Source: an uncultured Caryophanales bacterium
Lineage (GTDB): Bacteria; Bacillota_I; Bacilli_A; RF39; UBA660
Reading direction: 5' to 3'
Length of the DNA stretch: 33,666 bases
NCBI GenBank assembly: GCA_946408655.1
Contig: CAMJTE010000007.1
Location: 1-33,666, forward strand
A program made the translations under genes and the position numbers. The notes beneath the pieces were generated by a model that searched no databases, was not told where the DNA came from, and saw nothing but the letters and a program-made list of their open reading frames with translations. Positions 1 through 9,395 of the stretch are shown one piece after another (the first letter of the stretch is position 1; every line of letters starts with the position of its first letter).

Positions 1-127
1 TGTCACAAATAATTATACTATGTCGATTTTTCCTAGTCGGATGATTTTATCCTGAATATTATAAAGGTTATGTTTAATTATTTGAGATTATAATATATAA
101 TGATATAATGTTAATGGAAGTGAGATT

Positions 128-1102
128 ATGAAAGTTAGTGAAATAAGAACTGAGTTAAAAAAATACAATAGTAAAGAATTAGAGAACATAATTATTGAGT
201 TATATCAAAGAATTCCTAAGAGAAAAAAAGAGGAACACAATATAGATTTATTAATTAAAGATGCAAATTATAAGAAAAAAGAAAAATTAAAGGAAGAGAA
301 TTTAGGTTTTGATGAATTACAAAAAGAGATGAAGTATTTCTTTTCATGCGTGGATGAAGGATTATATTCTTCACCTAATAATACTATTTCTAAAAGTGAG
401 AGAAGTGGTTATCGTTTTAAAGTTAAGAAATATTATAAAAAACTATGTGAAATAGATGGTAGTTCATCAGATTTTGAATACGCAACTAATTTACTAATAG
501 AACTATATAAAAGGCTTAGTAAGGGTTCTAATTATTTGTTGTTTGCAAACTGGGAAACATTTAGAGCGCTAGGAGTAGAACAAGTAGATTTTTTAGAAGT
601 TATAGTAAAAAGATTGTTATATAAAGAAGTAAATGAAGATAGCTTAAAAAGATGTATTGATGTTCTTAATAATCCTAAGGATCCTTATGGTTGTTGCTAT
701 GATTATTTTTACCGAAGATTTGCTCATTTAATTAAGGATAGTGAGTCGAGAAAGATATCAGTTAAATTATTAAATGATATCATTGTAGAAAATAAATCAA
801 ATTTAAATGGATTAGGTAAGTATGATAGAAAAAGGTATAATATTGAAGAAACTATAAATCATAATATAATATGTTTAATTAATTTATGCTTTGATAATAC
901 TGATTACGATGAAGGTATTAGCTATTTTCATAAAAATTATATAAGAAGTAATTCAGAGGTTAAGGAGTATATATTACTTGAAGAGTTATATGAAAGAGAA
1001 TTATATGAGTATTGGATAAAAGAATATGAGAGTAATAAAAAAATTAAGTATAGAGAATCATTAGTTAGTCAATATAACGAATTAAAAAAGAAATATAAAT
1101 AA
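128..1102 (+). CDS. hypothetical protein
   Basis: 324-aa ORF with ATG and upstream purine-rich RBS (gaagtgag); no family recognised. Confidence 0.75.
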   Translation: MKVSEIRTELKKYNSKELENIIIELYQRIPKRKKEEHNIDLLIKDANYKKKEKLKEENLGFDELQKEMKYFFSCVDEGLYSSPNNTISKSERSGYRFKVKKYYKKLCEIDGSSSDFEYATNLLIELYKRLSKGSNYLLFANWETFRALGVEQVDFLEVIVKRLLYKEVNEDSLKRCIDVLNNPKDPYGCCYDYFYRRFAHLIKDSESRKISVKLLNDIIVENKSNLNGLGKYDRKRYNIEETINHNIICLINLCFDNTDYDEGISYFHKNYIRSNSEVKEYILLEELYERELYEYWIKEYESNKKIKYRESLVSQYNELKKKYK

Positions 1103-1139
1103 AAAGATTTAGTTTAGATTATATAGAAAAGGGGATTAT

Positions 1140-2906
1140 ATGAAGAAGAATAATTTAAAAAAGGTTTTGAAAAAAATATATAAAATATTGGATTATAAAC
1201 AAAAAATCAAATTTTTAATAATTGTATTAATAATGATTGTTTCTGCAATATTAACACAAATGACTCCAAAAGCTATTGGCTGGTTAACGGATGATGTTTT
1301 AAATGTAAACGGGGTGACATTTGAAAAAGTAGTTCCATTTCTTATTATTATTTTAGTTGTTAATGTTTTAAATGAGATTATTAAAATTTTACGAAGAGTA
1401 ATGGTGGAGGATGTTGCAACAAGAACAGAAAAAAGAGCTAGAGGAATGGTTATAAAATCGTTATTAATGGCACCTTTGTCTTATTTTAGAAAAAATATGA
1501 CGGGTAATATTCACGGAAGAATGAATAGATGTTTAGATGGAACTATAAAATTAGAAAAATTATTATTTATGGATTTTGCACCAGCAATATTTAATAGTAT
1601 TGCAGCAATAATAACTATTTTTTTAACACTGCCTGTAACGTTAGCTTTACCTATGTTAATGGTAATTCCTATTGGTGTAATTATCGTTCTTGCTCAAATT
1701 AATAGTCAAAAAGGGATAAGGGTTGATTTGTTAGAAAGTAAATCTAGTATGGATGGGACAATTGTTGAACTAATAAATGGTATTGAAGTTATAAGAATTT
1801 GTGATAGCGTTGATTTTGAAACAAGGAGATTTGATAATAAATCCGAATACTTGAGAAATAAGGAAATGAAACATCATAAGGCTATGGCTTTATACGATTG
1901 TTTAAAATTTATTAATCAAGCGGTATTTACTGTTTTGATAATTGGTTTATCAACATATTTAGCAACCAGAGGTATAATATCAGTTGGGGCTGTTTTGACA
2001 GCTTACCTTTGTTTTAATCAATTAATAAAACCATTAGAAGAATTACATAGAATATTTGATGAAGTGTCAGAATGTACTATACTAGCAGGTGATTTCTTTA
2101 AAATGGTTGAAATTCCAAATGACTTCTCATATTTAGAAACCAAAAGAGAAATAAATAATGTAATAACAGATGAGGTAATTAATATAAAAAATTTAAATTT
2201 TTATTATTCAGAAGATAAGGAAAAATTAGTTTTAAAGGATTTTAGTATTGATATAGAAAAAGGGATGTATCTTGGAATAGCTGGACCATCAGGTTGTGGA
2301 AAATCATCTTTAATAAAATCAATATGTAAATTAGAAAAAGCTGATGGAACCATTGTTTTAGATGATACTAACATAGATAATTTAAATAGAAAAGATATCG
2401 CCAATATAATTGCATTGGTACCTCAAAGTCCTTTCTTAATTGCAGGTACAATTTATGAAAATATCGTTTATGGAATTAATCGAGAAGTGTCTATTGAAGA
2501 AGTAAAAGAAGCAGCAAGAAAGGCATATATTTTAGATTACATTGAATCTCTTCCAGAAAAGTTTAATACAGTTATATCTGAAGGTGGAAATAATTTATCA
2601 GGTGGTCAAAGACAAAGAATAGCTATCGCAAGAATATTCCTTAGAAAACCTAAAATATTAATACTTGATGAGGCAACAAGTGCACTTGATAATACATCAG
2701 AGAAACATATTCAAAGTGAAATAGAAAAATTACAAAAAGAAAATAATACTACAATAATTGCAATTGCCCATAGATTAACTACATTAAAAAATTGTGATAG
2801 AATAATAGTATTAAATAAAGGAAAAATTGAAGAAAGTGGAAAATTTGAAGAATTAGTTGCAAAAGAAGGTATATTTAGTGATATGTATTATGGAAGATTA
2901 AAATAG
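1140..2906 (+). CDS. ABC transporter, fused permease/ATP-binding protein (multidrug/lipid exporter type)
   Basis: N-terminal hydrophobic TM region; Walker A GPSGCGKSS, signature LSGGQRQRIAIAR, Walker B ILILDEATSALD, H-loop AHRL. Confidence 0.95.
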   Translation: MKKNNLKKVLKKIYKILDYKQKIKFLIIVLIMIVSAILTQMTPKAIGWLTDDVLNVNGVTFEKVVPFLIIILVVNVLNEIIKILRRVMVEDVATRTEKRARGMVIKSLLMAPLSYFRKNMTGNIHGRMNRCLDGTIKLEKLLFMDFAPAIFNSIAAIITIFLTLPVTLALPMLMVIPIGVIIVLAQINSQKGIRVDLLESKSSMDGTIVELINGIEVIRICDSVDFETRRFDNKSEYLRNKEMKHHKAMALYDCLKFINQAVFTVLIIGLSTYLATRGIISVGAVLTAYLCFNQLIKPLEELHRIFDEVSECTILAGDFFKMVEIPNDFSYLETKREINNVITDEVINIKNLNFYYSEDKEKLVLKDFSIDIEKGMYLGIAGPSGCGKSSLIKSICKLEKADGTIVLDDTNIDNLNRKDIANIIALVPQSPFLIAGTIYENIVYGINREVSIEEVKEAARKAYILDYIESLPEKFNTVISEGGNNLSGGQRQRIAIARIFLRKPKILILDEATSALDNTSEKHIQSEIEKLQKENNTTIIAIAHRLTTLKNCDRIIVLNKGKIEESGKFEELVAKEGIFSDMYYGRLK

Positions 2907-2982
2907 TAGTTGCAATCATTTTTAGTAAATAATAATCTTTGTATTATAAAATAATTAAAACATATAATTAAGTGGTGATTAT

Positions 2983-4030
2983 ATGTTTTTTCGTGATATT
3001 CATACTAGAATTAGGATTATATTAATTTCAATCATTTTCTTGTTTTTTCTTATAGTATTTAAAGTGTTCTATATACAAGTAATTAGTTATAATAAATTAA
3101 ATTCTAAGGCAAAAGGAGTATGGAGTCGTAATTTACCATTAGAGGCAAAACGTGGTAATATTTATGATAATGAAGGAGTACTTCTTGCAGGTAATATTAC
3201 TACAACATCTTTAGTATTAATTCCTAATCAAATTAAAAATAAGAAAGATACTGCTAGTAAACTTGCTAGTATTTTAAATGTTAGTGAAAAAGAGATGATG
3301 GCTCATGTATCTAAGAAAACATCGATTGAAAGAGTTCATCCTGAAGGAAGAAGATTGTCTTACGAAATAGCAGATAAGATAAATGGACTAAAATTACCGG
3401 GGGTATATTTAGTAAAAGAAGCGAAAAGATATTACCCGTATGAGAACTGGTTATCTCATACTTTAGGTTATGTAGGAATAGATAATCAAGGACTTGGTGG
3501 ATTAGAACTTACTTATGATAAATATTTAACAGGCAGTAACGGGGCAATTAAGTACTTTTCAGATGCTAAAGGTAAAACATTATCTTTAGCGCAAACTTAT
3601 GAAAAACCACAAGATGGTATGAATATGACGTTAACTATAAATTATGAAATACAGGAAGCTTTAGAAAGAGAATTAGATAATGCAGTATCAATGTATTCAC
3701 CTGATCACGCTATAGGAATAGTAATGAATCCTAATAATGGTGAAATACTTGCTTTATCATCAAGACCTAACTTTGATTCTAATAATTATACAAAGTATTC
3801 TATGGAAGAGATTAATAGAAACTTACCTGTATGGATGACATATGAACCAGGATCAACTTTCAAAATAATTACTCTTGCAACTTCTTTAGAAGAAAAAGCA
3901 GTAGATTTAGAAAAAGATCATTTTAATGATACAGGTTCTATTACTGTAGAAGGAGCACACCTACATTGTTGGCGCCACGGAGGGCATGGAGACCAAACAT
4001 ATTTAGAAGTAGTTGAGAATTCTTGTAATC
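2983..4030 (+). CDS. spoVD: SpoVD-like PBP, fragment A (TM anchor, dimerisation domain, STFK and SxN motifs)
   Basis: WSRNLP..AKRGNIYD, YEPGSTFKIITLA, HCWRHGGHGDQTYLEVVENSCN match SpoVD/class B PBP. ORF continues 18 codons into the element and stops at 4086. Confidence 0.93.
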
Positions 4031-4160
4031 TTGGAATAAATACAGGAACATATTTGAATATGAAGAAAAACTTGCAAATAACATAAATTATACAACCAAA
4101 TTAGAGGTTTGTTCTACATACAATTTAATATACGATGGAGTACAATATTCAAATAATGAA

Positions 4161-4955
4161 GTGATTGATATGTCTGATGTTAATGTTATTTCTAGTGTTG
4201 ATAAAGAAGCATCAGAAAGAAAAACTAAATTATTAAATGTAGATACAAGTTGCTATGAAGATATAATATTCAATAAAAAAGAAATAGCAATAAAATTGCT
4301 AGATAAATTTGATAAACAAATTTTAAATATTAGTGATAATATTAAAAGAAACTATTTAATAAGAAATGTTGCTTATAAATTAGATAAAAAGATAATTGAA
4401 GTACAAGTTAATCAATCAAATGTTTTAATCTCTTTATATAAAAATATAAAGCAATTTGATTATGATGATAAATTATTAATTAGAAAAGGATACGAAAAGG
4501 CTAGTTTATGTTATTTCACTAAAATAGATAAATTAGAAAATTTAAATTATGTAATTGAGATAATTAAAAATTATTATTCATATATATCAGAAACTAATAT
4601 TGATCCAATAGATAACTTATTTAATACTTTATCATTTAAAATTAATTCTATTAATACAAATGTTACTTCTCATACTACTAATAAAGGGTTAATGTTTAAA
4701 AATAGAAGAAACTTTACTATTTTATCTAAAAAGAAATATGGTATTTATATTAGATTATTAGATGTTGAAGATAACAATAATATTCTTAATATAGTAGGTA
4801 GAACTAGTTATGAACCTCTATGTAAATATTTTAAAGTATTAAAAGAAGAAGATATAGATATTATAATGCCATATATAATAAAGAGTTATGAAATATCAAA
4901 ATATAATCCAATAGATTTAAAACATAATTTTATTGAATTATATTATTATGAATAA
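4161..4955 (+). CDS. DUF5655-like protein, probably 5'-truncated at attL
   Basis: GTG-start ORF. The frame is open upstream to the element boundary (..FEYEEKLANNINYTTKLEVCSTYNLIYDG..) with no obvious start/RBS. FKINSINTNVTSH..LMFKNRRNFTILSKKKYGIYIRLLDV resembles DUF5655. Confidence 0.55.
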   Translation: MIDMSDVNVISSVDKEASERKTKLLNVDTSCYEDIIFNKKEIAIKLLDKFDKQILNISDNIKRNYLIRNVAYKLDKKIIEVQVNQSNVLISLYKNIKQFDYDDKLLIRKGYEKASLCYFTKIDKLENLNYVIEIIKNYYSYISETNIDPIDNLFNTLSFKINSINTNVTSHTTNKGLMFKNRRNFTILSKKKYGIYIRLLDVEDNNNILNIVGRTSYEPLCKYFKVLKEEDIDIIMPYIIKSYEISKYNPIDLKHNFIELYYYE

Positions 4956-4959
4956 TATA

Positions 4960-5007
4960 TGTTATTTTTAAAATTAAAATATTAATAAAATAATTAAAAA
5001 AGTAACA
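4960..5007 (+). terminator. stem-loop downstream of DUF5655-like gene
   Basis: TGTTATTTTT...AAAAAGTAACA imperfect inverted repeat; near-duplicate at 9010-9057. Confidence 0.55.
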
Positions 5008-5050
5008 GAAATAAGTGATATAATAATATTGTATAGATGGAGGCTTATTA

Positions 5051-5476
5051 ATGAAGGTTATTAGTATTAAAGAACCATTTGCTACTTTAATTAGAAATGG
5101 TGATAAAAGAGTTGAAACTAGAAGTTGGAAAACGAACTACAGAGGGGAATTATTTATACATGCAAGTGGTAAAAGTTTAGCTAAAGAGTTTTTAAATAAT
5201 GATTATGTTATTAATTTAATTGATGGAATAGATATGAATTATGGTAATATAATTTGTAGAGGAAATTTAGTTGATTGTGTTTATATGGATGAATCATTTT
5301 TAAATGCAATAAAGGAAGATGAAAAAGAATATAACTTAGGATTATATGAAATTGGTAGATATGCTTGGATTTTTGAAGATGTTGAGCCAATATATCCTAT
5401 ACCTGTGAAAGGTCAATTAAATATATGGAATTATGATGGTGAATATGAAATTATGAATACTAAAAAACATCGCTAG
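5051..5476 (+). CDS. ASCH domain protein
   Basis: MKVISIKEPFATLIRNGDKRVETRSWKTNYRGELFIHASG; RBS ggagg. Confidence 0.88.
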   Translation: MKVISIKEPFATLIRNGDKRVETRSWKTNYRGELFIHASGKSLAKEFLNNDYVINLIDGIDMNYGNIICRGNLVDCVYMDESFLNAIKEDEKEYNLGLYEIGRYAWIFEDVEPIYPIPVKGQLNIWNYDGEYEIMNTKKHR

Positions 5477-5534
5477 ATTTTGACATAATAGTTGTCATGT
5501 GCTAGAATAATCATTGATTTAGGGGGAATTATAT

Positions 5535-6134
5535 ATGATAAAATTAAAGAGAACTGGCACACAAGAAGAATTCGATAAGGGAGTAGAAGCATTAACTTCA
5601 ATATTTATTGAAGAATATCCTTATTATTCAACATGGATAATTAATCACTTGGATCAATTTAAAAATGGTGAAAAACAAATTTTATCCATTAATAACGAAA
5701 ATGAATTACTAGGTTATTTAATGATACATTTTTGCACAGATAAAATTGTAAAAATTAATGGTATTTATGTTTTTGAAAATAATAAGGGAAAAGGAATTGC
5801 AACTTTGGCTATAAACGAATTGGCTAGATTATTACAAAAAATGGATGTACAATTAATATTTGTTCAAACAAGATTAGATAATAATGCTGTTGTTCATTTA
5901 TTTGATAAAACTGGGTATAACCTAATTGGCAAGAATTTTCATCCTGTTGAATTAAAAGAAAATTGGGTTGCATGTAATAATGTTTCATCATTAGAATTTG
6001 ATGATCAAAAAGTCGCATTAGAAATATATGATGGATTTACTCCTCTTTCTGAGCAAGAAGTTCAAGAACTAAGAAATGAGCACAAAGATGGAAATTTAGT
6101 TTTAAAAAAGAAAATTAAGAAAATAGGTGATTAA
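5535..6134 (+). CDS. GNAT family N-acetyltransferase
   Basis: KINGIYVFENNKGKGIATLAINELARLL acetyl-CoA-binding pattern; RBS gggggaa. Confidence 0.85.
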   Translation: MIKLKRTGTQEEFDKGVEALTSIFIEEYPYYSTWIINHLDQFKNGEKQILSINNENELLGYLMIHFCTDKIVKINGIYVFENNKGKGIATLAINELARLLQKMDVQLIFVQTRLDNNAVVHLFDKTGYNLIGKNFHPVELKENWVACNNVSSLEFDDQKVALEIYDGFTPLSEQEVQELRNEHKDGNLVLKKKIKKIGD

Positions 6135-6135
6135 T

Positions 6136-6846
6136 TTGAATAAAAAACCAATAATTGGAATTGTTGGAAAACCACAGTGTGATGATGTTATCTGGAATAA
6201 AATATGTATTAGTAATGAAATTAAAGATGCAATTAATAAAAATGGTGGAGTTGCTATTGGAATAATTCCTCAAAGCAAAATAAAACAAATAAAAGAAGGG
6301 AAACCATTTTCTTATCAAAATTATTATTTAGATGAGAAATCATTAAGTGATTTGTTTTCAACTATTGATTTATGCGATGGTATTATATTAGAAGGTGGAA
6401 TTACAATTTGTGATTATGAACAAGAGATTGCCAAATATTGCATAGAAAAAAATATTCCTTTATTAGGAATATGTTGTGGATGTATTAATATGGCTCTAGC
6501 AACAGGTGGAAGTATTTCATTGGAAAACTATGATTATTTAAAAGAAAAACATTTTAGTTTGTTAAATATGGAAATGCATGATGTAATTATTGACAAAGAT
6601 TCTAAACTTTATTCAATGATTAAAAAAGATAAATTTATTGTTAATAGTATTCATAAATGTAAAATAGATAATCCGGGTGCTTATTCAATAAAAGGACTTG
6701 CCAATGATAATATTATAGAATTACTTGAGTTAGATGGAAAAGGATTTAATATTGGCGTTCAATGGCATCCAGAATTTATAACTGATAAAGAAGAAGAAAA
6801 TCAGATATTTAAAAAATTTATTGATTATATAATTAAAAGTAATTAA
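6136..6846 (+). CDS. class I glutamine amidotransferase-like (gamma-glutamyl-GABA hydrolase / peptidase C26 type)
   Basis: KKPIIGIVGKP.., LLGICCGCINMALATGGS, VQWHPEF catalytic Cys/His-Glu motifs. Confidence 0.85.
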   Translation: MNKKPIIGIVGKPQCDDVIWNKICISNEIKDAINKNGGVAIGIIPQSKIKQIKEGKPFSYQNYYLDEKSLSDLFSTIDLCDGIILEGGITICDYEQEIAKYCIEKNIPLLGICCGCINMALATGGSISLENYDYLKEKHFSLLNMEMHDVIIDKDSKLYSMIKKDKFIVNSIHKCKIDNPGAYSIKGLANDNIIELLELDGKGFNIGVQWHPEFITDKEEENQIFKKFIDYIIKSN

Positions 6847-6867
6847 TTATTTTAATATTTATATTAT

Positions 6868-6896
6868 AAAGATGATTTTAGTGAATCATCTTTTTT
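6868..6896 (+). terminator. Rho-independent terminator
   Basis: AAAGATGATT-loop-AATCATCTTT followed by TTTTTT. Confidence 0.85.
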
Positions 6897-6951
6897 AATT
6901 TATATATACATAAATATAAAATTAATTAATAAAATTAAATTGGAGGTATAT

Positions 6952-7089
6952 ATGAAAAAAATAATAAAAGAATTAAAATTAATAATTAATAAAGAATTAT
7001 ATCAAAAAGGTAAAATTACATTTGAAGAATTTAAATTAGCAAATGAAAGAATAATGAAAGAGAAAGAAAATGAATATTGTAAAAACTAG
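6952..7089 (+). CDS. small SHOCT-like protein (45 aa), overlaps recombinase start
   Basis: MKKIIKELKLIINKELYQKGKITFEEFKLANERIMKEKENEYCKN; RBS tggaggt. Confidence 0.6.
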   Translation: MKKIIKELKLIINKELYQKGKITFEEFKLANERIMKEKENEYCKN

Positions 7090-8653
7090 AAGTGAGTTAT
7101 TACTTGGTAAAACCATTTTTGATATGAATTTAAATGTTGGTTATTATGCAAGAGTATCTACTGATAAAGATGATCAGTTAAATAGTTTAGAAAATCAATC
7201 TAATTATTTTAAAGAAATGATAAATGAAAATAAGAATTGGAATTTAGTTGGAGAATATATTGATGAAGGTATAAGTGGAACTAGTATAAAAAATAGAGAT
7301 AATTTTTTAAGAATGATTGAGGATTCTAAAGCGGGGAAACTTGATTTAATAGTTACAAAAGAAATATCTAGGTTTTCTAGAAACGTAATAGATAGTATAA
7401 AATATACAGAAGAACTTTTAAATAATGGAACAGTAGTATTTTTTATAAGTGATAATATTAATACTATATATCCAGATAGTGAATTTAGATTAACTTTGAT
7501 GTCATCTCTTGCACAAGATGAAGTTAGAAAGCTTTCTGAAAGAGTTAAATTTGGAATTAAAAGAATGATTAAAGATGGAAAAGTAATTGGAAGTAATTTA
7601 ACTGGATATTATAGAAAAGATGGAAAAATGATTATTAATGAAGAGGAAAGACCAATTATTGAAACATTATTTAATTTATATGTAACAGGAAAATATTCTT
7701 TTGAAAAAATAGCGGACATTTTATACAAAAAAGGATACAAAAACAAAAATGAAAAAATCTATTCTGGAACTACTCTAAAAAAATTTCTAACTAACCCTAG
7801 ATATAAGGGTTATTATACAGCTAATTTAACTAAAGTAGAAAGTTATAAAACTCATAAAAAGATTAAGGTACCAAAAGAAGAACATATAATTTATAAAACA
7901 GATTTAATTGAACCAATAGTATCTGAAGAGTTATGGGATAAAGCAAATATGTTATATGAAAAAAAGCATAAAGCAAAAAATACTCATATAACAACTAATC
8001 AAAAAGTAATAGATGAATCTAAATACACATTTAAACTAATCTGTAACGAACATAATGAAATATTTGTTAGATGTGCTGGATCAAATAGAAGAAATAATCC
8101 TACTTGGGTATGTAAGAGGTATAAAAATGATGGAGTTATTATTTGCGAATCTCCAATTATTAGAGAAAAAAAATTAGATGAATTATTAGAAAATATAATA
8201 AGCAATTATATAAAAGGGTATTTAAAAGATATTACAAATCAAATGGTTAAACTTTATAATGAGGTTTCAATTATATCAAACCAAAAATTAAAAATAGATT
8301 TAGAAAAAAGACTTGAAGATTTAATAGGACATAAAGATAAATTAATAAATTTAAATTTATCTAAAATTATTTCAAATGAAGATTTAAAAAATAAATTAAT
8401 TAAAAATGAAAGTGATATAAATAAAATAAATAATGAATTAGAAAATATAAAAGAAGATATCAATATCACATCAAATATTAATGATGTAGAAAAAGAAATA
8501 AAAAATATTATAAATGTTAAATATAATTTAAATACTTTTGTTAATTTATTAATAGATAAAATTATAGTTACAAAGTTAGATACTAGATACAAAATGAATT
8601 TAAAAATATATTTTAAAGATGGAAATATAAAAGATGTTTTATTTGAAAATTAA
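7070..8653 (+). CDS. large serine recombinase (E1)
   Basis: VGYYARVSTDKDDQLNSLENQ catalytic Ser region, VTKEISRFSRN, recombinase domain, C-terminal coiled coil. Confidence 0.95.
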   Translation: MNIVKTRSELLLGKTIFDMNLNVGYYARVSTDKDDQLNSLENQSNYFKEMINENKNWNLVGEYIDEGISGTSIKNRDNFLRMIEDSKAGKLDLIVTKEISRFSRNVIDSIKYTEELLNNGTVVFFISDNINTIYPDSEFRLTLMSSLAQDEVRKLSERVKFGIKRMIKDGKVIGSNLTGYYRKDGKMIINEEERPIIETLFNLYVTGKYSFEKIADILYKKGYKNKNEKIYSGTTLKKFLTNPRYKGYYTANLTKVESYKTHKKIKVPKEEHIIYKTDLIEPIVSEELWDKANMLYEKKHKAKNTHITTNQKVIDESKYTFKLICNEHNEIFVRCAGSNRRNNPTWVCKRYKNDGVIICESPIIREKKLDELLENIISNYIKGYLKDITNQMVKLYNEVSIISNQKLKIDLEKRLEDLIGHKDKLINLNLSKIISNEDLKNKLIKNESDINKINNELENIKEDINITSNINDVEKEIKNIINVKYNLNTFVNLLIDKIIVTKLDTRYKMNLKIYFKDGNIKDVLFEN

Positions 8654-8703
8654 ATAATATGTCGAACTTATTTTTTTAGCTAGAAATCCCGCTCCCGAGA
8701 ATC

Positions 8704-8899
8704 CAGGATTTGTAAATTTGGGATTAAAACTAGGTAAGGAAACACTTTTTAAATATATAAAAAACTTTGGATTTGGAACAAAAACTGGAGTAGATATAGT
8801 AGGGGAATCCAAAGGAATATTATTTAATGTCGATAATATAGGTGATTTGGAACTTGCAACTACTGCTTTTGGTCAAGGAGTATCAGTAACTCCTATACA
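8704..8899 (+). CDS. spoVD: SpoVD-like PBP, fragment B
   Basis: (P)GFVNLGLKLGKETLFKYIKNFGFGTKTGVDIVGESKGILF...ATTAFGQGVSVTPI; continues fragment A exactly. Confidence 0.93.
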
Positions 8900-9007
8900 T
8901 CTTGGAGTCTGTTAAATGATACCTTTACTATAACTAGAGGAAAGTCTAGTAAATATACTAAAAAATATGATGTTGAGTTCAATTATAATTGTTTTGCAGA
9001 AATATAA
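8900..9007 (+). pseudogene. remnant C-terminus of a DUF5655-like gene at E2 left end
   Basis: open frame ..TITRGKSSKYTKKYDVEFNYNCFAEI* resembles the E1 tail ..SYEISKYNPIDLKHNFIELYYYE*, and is followed by the same 48-nt stem-loop. Confidence 0.45.
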
Positions 9008-9009
9008 AA

Positions 9010-9057
9010 TGTTACTTTTAAAATTAAAATATCAAAATAATAATTAAAAAAGTAACA
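9010..9057 (+). terminator. stem-loop, near-duplicate of 4960-5007
   Basis: TGTTACTTTT...AAAAGTAACA inverted repeat; 48 nt with few differences from the E1 copy. Confidence 0.6.
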
Positions 9058-9076
9058 TTTATATAACAAATTTACA

Positions 9077-9111
9077 TTTTTTAGGAATATTAATTAGTTT
9101 TTCCTAAAAAA
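9077..9111. terminator. AT-rich hairpin, possible bidirectional terminator
   Basis: TTTTTTAGGAA...TTCCTAAAAAA inverted repeat (approximate ends). Confidence 0.6.
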
Positions 9112-9194
9112 TAAAAATATTTTTTTATAATTTTACTTAAAATATATTTTCAAATATGATTTATTTTAATCGTTAAAGGAAAAAGCAAATGTAA

Positions 9195-9223
9195 TTTACA
9201 AAATAATAAAATTATGATATATT
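9195..9223 (+). promoter_or_regulatory. promoter for attenuated deaminase operon
   Basis: TTTACA -17 bp- TATATT. Confidence 0.6.
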
Positions 9224-9261
9224 ATAAATGTAAATTATTCAAAGAAAGGAGTGTGATTAAG

Positions 9262-9327
9262 ATGAAAAATTTACAAGTTATTAATAATGCAGAATTAATC
9301 ACTACTCCTAATTTATTAAACTTTTAG
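9262..9327 (+). CDS. leader peptide (21 aa) MKNLQVINNAELITTPNLLNF
   Basis: RBS AAAGGAG; ORF contains a segment (9284-9299) perfectly complementary to the 5' arm region of the downstream terminator. Confidence 0.75.
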   Translation: MKNLQVINNAELITTPNLLNF

Positions 9328-9352
9328 GAATATTCTTTTAGATTATAAAATT

Positions 9353-9378
9353 AATTCTGCATTATGCAGAATTTTTTT
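9353..9378 (+). terminator. attenuator terminator
   Basis: perfect 9-bp stem AATTCTGCA-TTA-TGCAGAATT plus T tract, directly before RBS of the 9396 gene. Confidence 0.85.
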
Positions 9379-9395
9379 GTTAGGAGGATATTGAA

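Larger units (their letters stand above)
4031..8703 (+). mobile_element. Intervening element E1 (4673 bp) in spoVD, serine-recombinase type
   Basis: Interrupts spoVD between SCN and PGF codons; AATC at both boundaries (4027-4030, 8700-8703); recombinase at right end. Confidence 0.92.

Noticed and set aside
2204-2404. Minus-strand ORFs in the ORF track (e.g. 2204-2404, 5824-6018, 8254-8592, 14878-15093, 33247-33429)
   Set aside because: Antisense to clear plus-strand coding or AT-rich intergenic DNA, with no RBS or recognisable family.
2941-2980. Sigma-E-like promoter upstream of spoVD (GTATTAT..CATATAAT)
   Set aside because: The -10-like box lies too close to the RBS and ATG at 2983 for a normal leader, and AT-rich DNA produces such matches by chance; needs TSS mapping.
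4012-8705. Alternative E1 crossover at the earlier GAGAAT identity (4015-4020 versus 8697-8702)
   Set aside because: It would keep the frame but give VENPGF, deleting the S-C-N residues of the essential SxN motif; the AATC crossover restores NSCNPGF.
8718-8915. ORF 8718-8915 as an independent gene
   Set aside because: It is the middle of spoVD (fragment B) plus a few codons of E2; likewise 27582-27935 is fragment C running into E3.
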